Positions 23,541 through 35,864 are shown, counted from the stretch's first letter. The stretch is DNA of 48,717 nucleotides from Gnetum montanum (GCA_015680685.1 MNCI01003588.1:910706-959422), one strand, 5' to 3'. Translations and numbers: made by a program. Notes: generated by a model from the sequence alone, not told the origin.

Positions 23541-25139
23541 AATACCATGATAAAAATTAATATAATTAACTTTTATCTTATCATTCATCGGTCCAATAAT
23601 TAGTAGTAATATATTTCCAAAGAATTATAGAGAACTTCCTTCCATGACATTGCTCTAGTAATAAGAATTAAAAAGAATAAGATAGATCTTAATAACAATT
23701 ACCTTAGGTGACAACCAATGATATCGTTAAATCTATGAGTTGTTCGTTGCCATTCATGTTAGAATCTTGGGTATTTTATCTGAAAATTGAGTAATTGTTT
23801 TATTGTTAACTTCAAGAAATTATTTACCATAAGTTAACCATGAGTCATGGCCTATTCACCATGAGTTGATGACAAGTCATAATATGTTTACCATGAGTTG
23901 CCCATGAGGAGTGGTGAAAAAATTAGAATTTTAGGTTAAATTTGGAAGTATATATATTCTTTATTATTTGGATTTTTTAAGATAATCTTAGAATCATTAG
24001 ACAGCTCTTCAAAGGATTCATACAACTACAACGTTTCAACTCAATTATAGGTTATTTGATTAGTAAAAATTATCTTGGAATGTTATCAATTATAACTATC
24101 TAATTTTATTAAAATTCTTCATCATGAGTTTTGAAATAATATCATGAGTCATGGTGGAGCCATGGTTGATCATTTTTGATGATTTATGTATTTGCAAGTG
24201 GTTGTAAACTCATGGTTTAATTCTAAGAATACCGCAAACTAACAAGTCATGGTTAGGTTATGATGCTATGGAAATATGAAATATCTTCAATATTTGAAAT
24301 CAGATTTAAGGGGGACTTGATTTTTTGGAGTTACCATGAATAAAATAAACTATTTAATTTATTATAATAAGTTAGATTTGATTGAGAATTTAATTAATCC
24401 CACTTTATTATCTTTTGGAACTCCAAATCTACCATTGGAGTAAACTTGAAATGAATTTAATGTGAAAACTTTGATGGAGATGTTATAGAAGATGAATTAA
24501 GGATATGTGGATCTAAGAACTATTGATGAAGTTTTTGGAAACTATTATTAAATTTTGGATGATAAAATAGTGAATTAGAAAGATATTGAAAACTAAAAAC
24601 TAATTTTAATGAAGATATAATGGATTATGAAATTGTAATAAAATGTGCAATAATTTATGAGAAATTCATAGCTCAATATTTCATATTGATTTTACATATA
24701 TTAGCACCACTTACAAAAATGATTGTCCTACATATTTATAACCAAGTAATGGTGCGATAATAAAATATGATAGGACAAGCCTATTTTATAGAAAATTGGG
24801 CCAAAAATTCAAGAGGCATTAGAGATTCTAATTACACCTACCCATGAATCTTTTTCTAAAATGAAAAATTATGTAAATTTATATGTTATCTTTTATGTCA
24901 AAATATTCTAAATAGACCTTACATGGATTTGGTCACTATGTTACAAAAGAGCTAATTTGTCTTAACTTAATTTTTTACTTTTCTTTAAGTTTGATCCTTG
25001 TCTTCATGTTTTTACTTCTTTTTGTTATATTTCCATATGTAAATATGACTTTCTATCACTTTGAATTTGGACTTACTAAATTCACTTCTTTTCCTATCTT
25101 GAAATCCATATCATAGGAAACTAGAGTAAATGGAATGTG
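23541..25139. repeat. AT-rich DNA with ATGAGTCATGG-like motif array
   Basis: No gene recognised. Between 23828 and 24260 the words CCATGAGTCATGG, CATGAGTTG, CAAGTCATGG and close variants recur many times. The same motif family returns at 26820-27340 on the other side of the integrase relic, so both may belong to one element. Confidence 0.45.
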
Positions 25140-25660
25140 AGTTTCTAAAGTGCATACTAGAAGCATGAGCTTAGAGTGGTTCAAGACTATCAGGCTAGGT
25201 ATGTGAATCATAAGAGAAGATATCTTGAATTCATGGTTGATGACAAGGTATTCATTCATGTCTTTTCATTGAAAGGCTTGATGCATTTTGGTCAAAAAGA
25301 TATGCTTGCATCTTGTTACATTGGGTTGTTCAATGTTCTTCAATGCATAGGAGATATGGCATATTATGTGAGTTTTCCTCCATAACTTTTGAATATGCAT
25401 GATGTTTTTCATGTATCTATGCTTTAAAAGTATGTTCTTGATGATAGTCATATTATCAATTAGACTGAAATACAACTTCATGCTAATGCTTCATATGTAA
25501 AGCGTAGTTACGTAGTAAGATAGTTTCTATGGTGAAGGTCTTGTGGAGTCATCATGATTTTCAAGATTCAACTTGGTATCTTGAATAAGATATGTGATCA
25601 TTCTATCTTGAAATCTTCCAAAGTAAAATTCTTAAGAGGAAAGGTTTTAATAATCCACAT
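25140..25660 (+). pseudogene. Chromovirus-type gypsy integrase C-terminus relic
   Basis: Blocks YVNHKRRYLEF, VDDKVFIHVFSLKGLMHFG, IGLFNVLQCIGDMAYYV, MHDVFHVSML and KYVLDDSHII appear in the order found at the end of the integrase of plant chromovirus Ty3/gypsy elements. An out-of-frame VLWSHHDFQDSTW-like stretch follows, resembling the chromodomain-linked tail. Open frame 25176-25385. The rest of pol is missing upstream. This element is distinct from the Tat copies. Confidence 0.8.
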
Positions 25661-27250
25661 TTTTGAATGTTCAAGTTAGTATTTTTATTCCTGTGCTTAT
25701 GCTTATTTATTCTTCGATCATGATATTATGCTTTGATTATTCTTGTTGGTAGATTCTCTATCTTTATATTTTATTTTTATGTACATTTTGATTTTATGCT
25801 TTATTTTAAACATGTATTTTTAGTTTTTGTGCATTAAGTTGGTTGATGAGTTTGGCAAATTATCATCAAGGCCATGGTATGGGCATGTAATGACATGACT
25901 AATTTTTATGTGAAAATATTATTTTATTTAGTATATAAATTAATATGACATGTGATATTTCCTATTCTCATGTTTAGTATGCTTTTGGTTGTATGGGAAG
26001 TTACATACACTACATGATATTTCTGTGGTATATTTTTTTACTTATGTTTTAATTTTTAGACATTTATTTAGTTTTTCTATGATGGGTTTTTTCAACTATT
26101 TTTCATAAAAACCCCATACTCTGATCAAATAGGCATTTTGGCATCCATTTTCTTAAACTTGGAATCACTACCAAATTAAAGGTTTGTGGTGGTATATGGA
26201 GCTTTGCTACTTTTTGTAAGTGATATAGTGAGAATTCATGTATTGTTTGTGGATTTGTGCTTTTATCTTCCACTTGAGTAATCTTGGTATTTTTTCCTAT
26301 TTGTTTAGGTTCATATGTTTGTGCATATTCAATGTGGAATGGATCTTATTTGATTTCCTCATATATGTATGAATTATGTTTGGGATTTGGATCTTAATTT
26401 GCATGCTTAGTATTACTTCATTTTTGTGCATAAATTATCTATTTCATTTTTGTTGTAATTTTATGTTTTCATCAATTTTGAGAAATATGATTTTGTAAGA
26501 ATGTTTCTATCAAGTATTTTGGAGTATGGATGTTACTCATTTAAACCATGTTATGATGTCAATACATACATCTTAGTGTCACTTCTATTGAATTTTTTCC
26601 ATTTTGAGAGACATTGAATCTTTATCATTTTGTAAACTTCCATCATATTATCATAGGATTTGGATCTTTGTGGTATGATTATTTTGGTTTTTTTTAGGTT
26701 TAACAAGTCACTTATGATTTTTGAACCATGTCCTTGGTGATCTCAATGTTCCTTATTAACTATGGATCATTTGTTGATCTTTTTGTGCTATTTTCTACAT
26801 GTTTCAATTTTTACAGTAAAATCACAAGTCATGACAACACCATCCACATTAACCATGAGTCGTGATAAGTTCATGAACCATATCATAAGTTCTACTAATA
26901 TCATGGTAACATCTTGGTTGATCCTTCAACCATCTTTCATAAATATAGTTTCTTTTTCTTAAAATCTTACAATACCATAAGTCGTGATCAAGTCATGGGA
27001 GTTCATAATTAAGCTTCCCTTACCATCTATGTTGACTTAAGCTATTCCTTATGAATGCTAGCTAACCATAAGTCAGACTACAATCATGGTTATGTCATGA
27101 TCAAGTTGTGGTCAAATGTTTTCACTATAGTTTTTAATGATAATTTTCTATGAATACCACAAGTCAAGATCAAGTTTTGGTTAACCACTATAGGCCATGC
27201 TTAAATATTTTCATTATAGTTTCTACTAGTGTTTTTTATGAATACCATGA

Positions 27251-27334
27251 GTCATGATCAAGTCATGGTCAAATCATGGTTAGTCATCACGGGTCATGAT
27301 CAAGTCATGGTCAAATCATGGTTAGTCATCACGG
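27251..27334. repeat. Perfect 42-bp tandem duplication
   Basis: 27251-27292 and 27293-27334 are identical. Each unit holds GTCATGATCAAGTCATGG and ends in CATCACGG. It is much less decayed than the DNA around it, so it is recent. Confidence 0.97.
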
Positions 27335-28426
27335 GACATGATAAAGTTTTTTTCAAGTTATAATATTCCACTTTTATTATTTTCAGTTTTTTCTTTTCAT
27401 ATGATCTTAGTTTCACATGTTTTGAGATATTTTAATCTCATTTGACCTAGTTGGTTAGACTTGACTGACGTTGGTTTTAATTTTGGAGTCGATTATTGGA
27501 TCCTTCAGATAATTTGAACTCATTGACTATTATTTGTGTTCCTTCACCATCAATATTTGATTTTCCTTATTTGATTACTTGTATGAATGTTATTTATCAG
27601 GACCTATCACCACATTATATGGCTAGATGGAGATGAGATCCCTAGAGATGTTTAGTATTTAATCCCTACTAGGTTGCATTAGTATGCCTCTTATTGTAGG
27701 CCCATCTTGTAGAAGAGGGTGATTCATGGTTCATTGATTCCTTTTTTATGCCTCTAGAATGTTAGAGATGAGTCCTAATTAGCACCTCTAGCACTATTAG
27801 TTTGTTTTAAGACTAATATTAAATCCATGCATATGGTAGTTTGGCATTTGGTTTGGAAATTTGAAAAGTACACAATAATTATTCACATATTTTAAATTAG
27901 GTATGGTGCATGCTAGCCTCCTCCTTTTTAGGTTCATGATAGAGTAGATAATTCAATTTGGTTATATTCCATTTGATGTTCAAATCGATGTATCATGTGT
28001 AACCTAGGATGATTAGATTATTTGTACTTACCAACTTTTCTTGCAAGCTATCATGTTTTCACCTAGCCACCATGATACTTATCCTCAATTTAGTTAAAGA
28101 AAGTACCAAGGTTCTCTACTTAGTATATACTATACCCTCTCTTTTATTTTTAGGTCACAAAGGCTAGGTGAAGAAATGAGTTCTTTTGATGTTTACTACT
28201 AATTTTGAATTTCATGAACATTTATTTTCTAACATTAGGTTGTTGTCTCTTTGCATATTTATGTTGTTTTATAGATTTGTATCATATTATTCCCTTTCAT
28301 GTTTCTTGTATTTGAATTATTGATATTATGCATAGCTAAGAATTTTTTTGTACTTTCAAATATTTATGATGATGTTTAGATTCTCATATTTATGTTCCTT
28401 TGTCTCTAGCTTTTATTTTCAATACT

Positions 28427-28453
28427 TGTGTGTGTGTGTGTGTGTGTGTGTGT
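28427..28453. repeat. (TG)n microsatellite
   Basis: About 13 TG units. Confidence 0.95.
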
Positions 28454-28634
28454 TAATTAATTTTATTCTTTATCTTATGTTGTCATCATTTCTTCTTTTT
28501 CTTTTTGGTCAAAGTTTCATCATATTTTCCTTTCACTTTATTATTATTGTGTTAGTTTGTTACAATTTCTAGTTTTCTTTCCATAATCAAACATTTATTA
28601 GGGGTTCCATACCTAATGTAATATCATCCAACCT

Positions 28635-28979
28635 AAGGCAAGGAAGGAGGATGTAACAATGATGATATCTTAAGTGTGACTTGACTTAGCAACCTATTAT
28701 TTAATAATACAATGAACTATCACTAAATCCACTCATCACTAGTTGATTCAAGTGATGAGTTCATTGCTGACAAAGATTTATTTGTAAGAGATTGCTAGTT
28801 AAAATTGTCAATTTAATAAAATGGATTTGCAATAGGCTACTAAATCTATTTTTTTGTAGGTATATTTATAATTATTAATCATATCTTGAGCTTATCTCAT
28901 ATTTATTATTCTTTCTTTATGGTTTCTTCTAAATCATCTTTTCATAGTATTAACAAAATTAAAACTGAGTTTTATTTAC
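28635..28979 (+). mobile_element. Polypurine tract and start of a 3' LTR (chromovirus-like element)
   Basis: The purine tract AAGGCAAGGAAGGAGGA (28635-28651) is followed at 28652 by TGTAACAATG. A purine tract then TGTAACA is the usual junction to the 3' LTR in plant chromoviruses. The LTR end was not identified, so the end given is a placeholder before the next repeat. Confidence 0.5.
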
Positions 28980-29126
28980 ATTCATTAAGAGCCTCTAGAT
29001 TTATAAAATGAATTTCAAAATTTATTTTTTTGGAATTTTTGGTACATAACTTAGCATAACCTATTGGAATCAAGCCTATTACCTAGGTTTTCCAAGCTAA
29101 GGCTCTTACTACTAAGCTAACATCTC
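28980..29126 (-). mobile_element. tRNA-derived SINE-like element
   Basis: On the minus strand the head reads GAGATGTTAGCTTAGTAG (29109-29126), an RNA polymerase III A-box-like start. The B-box-like GGCTTGATTCC is at 29066-29076. The body differs from the other SINEs here, so it may be another subfamily. The 3' end is estimated from the length of the others. Confidence 0.5.
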
Positions 29127-29390
29127 ATTATTTTTCATCAAATTGCTTGAGAATCTTGTCTTTTGAGCGAGGATTAAGATGGTTTGGGATTTTCATCTAT
29201 TAAAATACAAAGTATTCTCTTGGCCTTTAAATTGATTACTTGTTGTATAAAAGGTATAAAAGCTTAGAAAAACTTTTCAAGCATAACACTTCATGTTTAA
29301 ATAAATGTCAAACATGGAGAAATAATCAATACAGGAACTAGATAATTAATGGAGAAAAATATAATGGTATAACCTCTAATGAACAACAAT

Positions 29391-29542
29391 GAGGTGTTAG
29401 CCTAGTGATAAGACTTTTAATTTGAAATCTCCAAGCCAAGAGTTTGATTCTAGTGGGTAATGTTGATTTTTAAAGCTTTAATTAGGCTATATATCTTGGG
29501 GTGTATCTATATGATAATTATTTTAGAATTCTAACATCCCAA
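29391..29542 (+). mobile_element. tRNA-derived SINE with 23-bp target site duplication
   Basis: Head GAGGTGTTAGCCTAGTGATA with the A box, B box AGTTTGATTCT at 29441-29451, and 3' end near TTCTAACATCCC. Flanks 29368-29390 and 29543-29565 are a direct repeat of 23 bp with three mismatches, beginning TATAACCTCTAATGAA. This shows insertion by target-primed reverse transcription. Start and end resemble each other in inverted orientation (GAGGTGTTAG and CTAACATCCC). The body aligns with the SINEs at 39 and 43 kb. Confidence 0.85.
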
Positions 29543-29565
29543 TATAACCTCTAATGAATAATGAT

Positions 29566-29810
29566 TTTTTCAACTACATTGGCATAGGCAAGGATGCATT
29601 AACTAAACTATGATGATGCAAAGGTCATAAATGTTTATGAATTTGAACTCACATACTACATATATGGAATCAATTTCATTAATTATAATGAAGCTTATAA
29701 CACCATATTACTTGCATGAGCTCATGTTATGTGAGTTCCAACATTTCCTTAGAAAGGTTCTAAATTAACGGGATCTTCCAACAAATCATTAAACTTTGAT
29801 TCTAACAATT
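29566..29810 (+). mobile_element. Decayed LTR fragment of the gag-only family
   Basis: GGATGCATTAACT and CAAAGGTCATAAATG and the following CTACATATATGGAATC line up with the U3 and TATA region of the LTR at 37733. The later GGGATCTTCCAACA may match the R region. Its 3' limit is unclear. The SINE above sits next to it. Confidence 0.45.
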
Positions 29811-30920
29811 ATTATCATATACATTCCTAACATGGTATATAGGAATGAAAGTAGTGACATCTAGGTCATTTTCATTAAGGAAATTTAGCTAGATTAAGTT
29901 TACATGATGGTTTAAATGATCTTTATCCTTTTATCAATCCCACCCACCACAAAGTCCTTGGGTTCTTCAAGTTCATGTGGTTGTGACCTTTAGTGCATTG
30001 AATGGGATTATTGAAACTTGATTTACTATGAAAAATGCTAAAAAAAATCATGTAAGTTCCATAGATTTAATATCTCTAGCACAAAAATTTTTAATAATAA
30101 TGATGAAAAGCATAAAACCCAAAAGCAACATATGAAACATTATCAAAGCCAAGATTTTAACACATGTATATATGCAAAAATGTGATAAGCAAATTATCAA
30201 AAATCATGCCTAATTTTTTTCCTCTACCATGAGTGAGGTATGAGATACTTAACTTGGATAAGCAAAATACATATTACCACCAACAAGAAGGGTATAACAA
30301 TGAAATATACCACATGATCTAACTTTAACAATTTAATGATGGTAAGAAAAAACAAGAATTTTGGTTGCTTGAGTGATGGGTAAGAAAACATGTTTTATGA
30401 AAGAAGAAATAAAAAACTATTTTTATTTAATGTATAATATTTTTCTGTTTTTTTCTTCTATAAAAATAATATTAAAATAAAATAAAATAATAAAAAATAA
30501 AAGTAATAATTAAAATTTAAAAAACTAAATAAGATGAAGTGCATTTTGAGGAAGAGATAGTAGTTAAGAATCTTATGTGATATCACCTTGTTGTGTAGAA
30601 TCATCTTCATCATCAATTCTTTAAAATTCCTCTCTAGGTCTTAGGATTAGTTCACTAATGCAAAATCTCAAGAAATGTTATCAGGTCCCTCAAGCTTAGA
30701 TCTTGACCTATTCTACATCTACATAGGCATAAGATATGTGTTGTAGTAATAAGTGTAGTAATACCACTACACTTCTATGGAAGGCACTAGGACTTAGAGC
30801 ATTTGTAACAAAGCTAAACATCAACACTATCCTTCAAAGATTCTTGTAGGTCTCATATAGCATAAGAAAGAAACTACAAGTGCAATCAATTTACTTTACT
30901 CATACATTCAATTAAGCTAG
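29811..30920. other. Unassigned AT-rich DNA
   Basis: No gene seen. 30420-30540 is a very A/T-rich low-complexity stretch. Confidence 0.4.
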
Positions 30921-31718
30921 TGATGACGCATCTTCCTCAGGGTATGTCGATAGGATGTTGTTGATGCAATCATGTCGACATGACTGCATTAATGTGGTCG
31001 CATCGATGCTTAGTTTGATGTGACCCCATCAATGCAATGTCTTGTATTACCTATAAATATGTGCTCACCAAGTGCATTTATGGCATCCATCCATTAGTTG
31101 CTAGCTGAACTCTTGCATTTTTGCTTCCCCAAATTTAGAATATTTTCTAAGTTCCTACAATAGGAGTGAGAAGTGTATGGATCTTTATTCCAACATTGAT
31201 GTACCTGAGCACATCAATGTAAATGGCAATAAAGATGAGGTTTCTTCATAAATCTTGTAACATTTGGAATTAGTTTAATGTTAACTTTAAATACATTTAT
31301 TACTTGAGAAATTTACTTTAATGCATTTTATTAGTTAATTAAATTTAGATAATTAAATCACATGAGTACGATCATTTTAAGCATACATTAACATTTAGTA
31401 ATACCAGTAGTGCTTAATGCTTGGTAACCCAATAATGTTGCAATGTGGTTTAGGATGTGAATGATAAATGGGAAGAGATGCTTATGTTAGGATTAGCTAA
31501 TATATTAGTTAGCTATTAGATTAATTAAACATTTAATTACTTTACTTTCAGCACTTAGGCAAAGTAAGTAAAATTGAGAAGACAATGATCACATCCATTA
31601 GATTCACTACCTAGAACTAGTGTAATTAGAGAGCTAAACTCTACCAAATTTTACTGAATCACTTAGTAAATGCTAGTGATTCATATGGTTGGATGTAGGA
31701 ACTGCTCACTACTCATCA
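30921..31718 (+). mobile_element. 5' LTR of an old gag-only LTR element
   Basis: It opens TGATGACGCATC and ends CTACTCATCA, so its termini mirror each other. A TATA box (CTATAAATATG, near 31052) and an AATAAA-type signal (GGCAATAAAGATG, near 31225) define U3, R and U5. It aligns along its length with the young LTR at 46719-47757 but is shorter (798 against 1039 bp) because the U5 repeats are not expanded. U3 holds ATGTCGACAT and related words. CpG sites are mostly lost. A primer-binding site follows directly. Confidence 0.85.
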
Positions 31719-31719
31719 T

Positions 31720-31738
31720 TGGCACCATTTCTAGGGAC
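31720..31738 (+). promoter_or_regulatory. Decayed primer-binding site
   Basis: TGGCACCATTTCTAGGGAC compared with TGGCGCCGTTGCCGGGGAC in the young copy. The differences are mostly transitions. Confidence 0.8.
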
Positions 31739-31869
31739 TTTAGTTAGCTATGTGCACAACCTAGAAGTTAGAAAAATTACATAATGACATTGTAACGAAC
31801 CTAAAATATAACATCATTAAGAAAAATAATAATAATAACAAGAGCACACTATTTTTCTTTCAATCTAAT

Positions 31870-32612
31870 ATGGCTTCTTCTCATAGGGGAGATTCTTCAC
31901 CACTATACAAAGGTAGTTCCAATCAACAAAGGAATGAAGGGTCAAAATCACCAATGTCTTAATAATGTAGAGTGGTATATACTCATCCTAATGAGTATGT
32001 GCCAAACTTCACCTTCATCTTACATCAAGATGAATAGATGTAGTGGAGGAAAATGGAGGACAACATTATGTTACTGCTCAATCGATCAATTCCTAAGATG
32101 CAACTCTAGACTCCCATGTAACTGGGCATCTAGGGGCTTAATGTTGAATATGTTGTGTAGGATCATGACTATCAAGATTATCATCCCATTGAGGCACAAT
32201 AGAAGAAAGATCAACAATAGGAGGTGTGCTATGAGGTGTCAAAGGAAAAATAGTTCACAAACCCCTTATTCTTGTTGGGCCAAAAGGAAGGTAAAGATCC
32301 CTTCTCTGGGAGTTCTCAAAGTACTAACTGTTCTCCCTTCTTCTTTGATGAAGGGGGCCCTAACCAAAATTTACAGTCCACTATAAATAATCTTGGTTTT
32401 AGAAAGAATGGTTTCCATGACCATGGGGGCTCCATAGGATGGAGTCAAGGTAAGAACCAAGACAAGAATCATGATAGAGATAGACATGATGAATGTGGTT
32501 ATGACCAAAGGAGAGGGAGTAGCAGGCATTGTGTGAGTGCTGGTTGTCCTCCCTCTTCACCTTCAACATCCTCATCTTCTTATGGAAAGTAAAATCTAAA
32601 CTAACCTACATG
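31870..32612 (+). pseudogene. Gag-like ORF relic, first part (old copy)
   Basis: It starts ATGGCTTCTTCTCAT, the same start as the young ORF at 47904. One reading frame aligns along the whole stretch: VVYTHPNEYVPNFTFILHQD against VTYTHPDEYVPDFTFVFHQD, then a Ser-rich part (PSSPSTSSSSYGK). About a dozen in-frame stops interrupt it. They fall where the ancestor had Gln, Arg or Trp codons, but I see no frameshift. That is decay by cytosine deamination. The relic is cut at 32613 by a minus-strand LTR and seems to resume at 36906. Confidence 0.8.
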
Positions 32613-32687
32613 TGATGAGTACCTATTCCTAGCCGTCTACACATGCCTTGGACTTTTCATAACTATCACTGGGATTACCAAGCGTAC
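32613..32687 (-). mobile_element. Solo LTR of the gag-only family, 3' piece
   Basis: On the minus strand it ends GGTACTCATCA and contains GCTTGGTAATCCCAGTGA, a U5 phrase of this LTR family. It is separated from its 5' piece (36385-36905) by the nested element at 32688-36384. Confidence 0.65.
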
Positions 32688-34749
32688 TATTGTGGCCAAT
32701 CTCACCCATGCTATTGCATAGGGCCATGATCAACAAAACAGTCCTATAAAATCATATAACATTTTACCAAGTAATGTTAATGTGTGGGAAGGTGAACTAA
32801 TGTGTAGGGAGGTGGATCAACATGCGGGAAGGTGAAATGTCACTAGAAAGTAGCTATAAAGTAGAGAACGAAGATGATGTCAGTGGAGGAAGGGAGCAAG
32901 GGCTTCCCTAACAAATCAAGCTCTCTTCCTAAATAGTTATGTCTGTCTCCATTGAGGTACACGCAGATGGGTAGGGGGTCTCTAGGGGATAAGAAACCAA
33001 TGGACGGTGGTTTTCTCTCTTTCTTCTCCTATTTTTCTTAAGATGATAGTGCCACAACTGACACGTGTAGATGGTGGGTGATGAACTGTCATTTAGTCAA
33101 TGCATCGACTAGGCCACGTATACACGGCCGTGTCGACACAGGCCCATCAACGTAGCCTCCCTATGTCGACGTGGCCCCATTTACGCAGCCACCCTTCTCG
33201 GCCTATAAATATGAGGGCCTTCCACCTCATTTAGGCATCTTTTTGAGTAGTTGTAGTGAAGCTCTTGTAGTTTGTTTCCGCAAGAGATAGAATATTTTCC
33301 AAGTTCCCACAACAGGTGTAAGAAAAGTGATTGGATCTTTATTCGAGCATTGATGTATCTGAGCCCATTGGTGTGACAGCAATAAAGACGATCTGTTCAA
33401 GCATTCTTTGCAGCATTTGGACTTAGTTATTTCATGCATTTAATAGTTTAATATGTTTATGCTTTATTAATTACTTGTTTATGCTTTATTAGTTACTTGT
33501 TAATTACTTATGTTTTCATTATTATAATCTCAATCGTTATTGTTCATTCGTAGTTCGTTAAAGACATAAGTACGACCATCTCGAACGTAACCCAAACACT
33601 TGGTAAGCCTAGTGACGCTTAACTTCTAGTGATCCAGAAGTGTTAGGAGATGCTCAAAATGTGCTCGGAAGATGGGACCGATACTTATGATAGGAATAGT
33701 TAAGATTTAGATTAAGATAATTTTTATATTAATTAATATTCTATCCTTATTTTTCGAAATGATTAGTCGCCTAAAAGATAATTAAAAAAGTATAAAAATC
33801 ATTAGCCTTAATCTTACTTAACCAACGTAAACAGAACCTCACAAGTGAGATTAGGATGACAACGACTGTTCTAACCCAAGGTTTCACTGGTTAGAAGTCT
33901 GGTGTATGTTAAGTGCTTACAGTCTGTGGATTTCGACCGAGTTGCGGGTGAACGCTCGTGATTCGTATGGTTGGGCATAGGGATACCTAGCCGCTCATCA
34001 ATGGGCATAACAGGCAGGTTCTGTAGTTCTATTTCTTTATTATTGGCAATGGACTAGTGACAGTCAGTAGTGGCAAAGCTACATGGACAATGATCAACAA
34101 TCTCAACAAGAAACCAAGAGGCAATGATTTTTTTCCCTTTTCACAATAGACCTATGACAGTGGTAGATGTAGGATTGAAGACAGCAATGCATCTATTAGC
34201 ATGTGACAATAGGATCTAGTAGCTTGTTCTTTCTCTCTCTACTATGGAGTTGTAGCAGTTGATAGCAGAAATTGCAGGCATGGGTTCTACAGTTCTGTTC
34301 TATTTTTGGCAGGTGGTGCATCTGCAATAGGGTTCTCCAAACAAGGACAAATTTACTTGTCTCATGCTAGCAATAGGGCACGTTTTTTCTATGCATTATA
34401 GATGCACCAATGGGCCCCTTCATCTAGCCTCTTCTCTTTCTCTCCCTCCTCTAGCAACTACAAGTAGTGTTGGTTATGGCAGCATCTGCAACAAACTGGC
34501 AATGAATGTTGACAATAGCCAAGAAGAAAGGAAAATTTATTTTGGTTACCTTTTGTATTCTTGAATTCAAGACACTCATTCCAATTAAAATTTTCCTTTT
34601 TTCACTATTTTCAAAAGGGCACGTAGCTCTCTCCAGTTGAGACTATTCTCATGTTTCCATACCCATACAAGAGGCACCCTAGATAATAGTCTCCTAAAAC
34701 AAGTTTTTCTTCCCCAAGTGTTGGTGCAACCAAAATTTATGCATCAACA
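32688..34749 (+). mobile_element. LTR of a short-internal LTR element (left copy), with nested solo LTR
   Basis: The left copy of a ~1.2-kb direct repeat whose right copy is 35159-36384. The termini are TATTGTGG (from TGTTGTGG) and GCATCAACA, mirrored ends typical of LTRs. A 922-bp solo LTR is inserted at 33079-34000. Without it the copy is about 1140 bp and collinear with the right one. No ORF of note is shared by both copies. Confidence 0.8.
33079..34000 (+). mobile_element. Solo LTR of the gag-only family, nested
   Basis: It opens TGATGAACTG and ends CCGCTCATCA. A TATA box lies in GGCCTATAAATATG and a polyadenylation-type AATAAA in AGCAATAAAGACG. The flanks GTGGG (33074-33078) and ATGGG (34001-34005) are a 5-bp target duplication with one transition. 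Removing LTR and one flank restores a site of the same length as the right-hand copy of the host repeat. No primer-binding site or internal DNA follows, so it is a solo LTR. U3 has GTGTCGACAC and ATGTCGACGT. CpG is better kept than in its host. Confidence 0.9.
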
Positions 34750-35158
34750 CCTTTTTGGCACTAGAAAAAGGGCGTTTCTCCTACCTTTTGTTTATCATCT
34801 CTTCTTGCCATTTCATTGTGGCCATTTCATTTTCTGATCTAGTCTTGGAACCTGTTGAATTTTTTTAAAACAACCTTTCTCTTCAAACCCTTTATTTTCT
34901 ATCTTTTTTTATGCTTCCCATTTTTTGAAAATCGTTGTTACTAAAACCTTCTTTTTATAACCCTCATTTCCTAGTCCCATTTTTGAATTTCTGATTTTGG
35001 TAGTCCTTACCTGATTCCTAACTTGGGTGAGGTGGTTTTATTATTCAATTTTAAATTTATTTTTCTGAAATTTTTCTTATTTTATTATTTTCCTTTTAAG
35101 ATTTCATGATTTTTTCTACTCATTGCACTTGCATGCAATTTGTTGTTTGAAGGCTCAG
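34750..35158 (+). mobile_element. Internal region of the short-internal LTR element
   Basis: Only 409 bp between the two LTR-like repeats, T-rich and without a plausible coding frame. Just after the left LTR is TTTTTGGCACTAG, which could be a decayed tRNA-Asp primer-binding site. Such a short interior marks a non-autonomous element. Confidence 0.55.
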
Positions 35159-35811
35159 TGTTGTGGGAAATCTCGTCCATGTTATCGCATGGAACCATGA
35201 TCAACAAAACTATCTTGTAAAAACATATACTATTTCACCAAGCAATGTTAACGTGTAGGAAGGTGGATCAATGTGTGGGAAGATGAACTGACGTGCAAGG
35301 AGGTGGACTGACGTGTGGGAAAGTGGACTAACATGCAGGGAGATGAAATGTCACTAGTAAGCAGCTATAAAGCAGAGAACAAAGATAACACCTGTGCAGG
35401 GGGGGAGTGAGGGCCTCCTTGACAAATTAGGGTATCTTCCCAAATAGTTGTGTCTCTCTCCATTGAGGCACATGCAAATGGGTAGGGGATTTCTAGGGGC
35501 TGAGAAACGAGTGCATAGTAGTTTTTTCTCTCTCTTTTCTCCTATTTTTCTTGGGGTGATAGTGGTGCAGCTGATGCACGCAAATGGCCAGTGCAGCAAG
35601 TAGGTTCTACTATCCTATTTCTTTATTCCTGGCAATGGACTGGCGACAGTCAACAATAGCAAAGTTGCATGGACAACGATCAACAATCTCAGTAGGAAAC
35701 CAAGATGCAACAGTTTTCTTTTCCCTTTTCATAATAGACCCATAATGATAGTAAACGTAGGACCAGAGACAGCAACAAGTCTACTAACACGTGACAGCAG
35801 GATCTAGAGGC

Positions 35812-35864
<53 letters not shown>

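Larger units (their letters stand above)
25661..28634. other. 3' non-coding region of the chromovirus-like element
   Basis: Long AT-rich, T-rich stretch without recognised genes between the integrase end and a polypurine tract. It holds the second ATGAGTCATGG-like array (26820-27340), an exact 42-bp tandem duplication (27251-27334) and a (TG)n tract (28427-28453). Confidence 0.5.

Noticed and set aside
32272-32592. Independent gene with a Ser-rich end
   Set aside because: It is the second half of the old Gag-like relic in the same frame, opened by an internal ATG.
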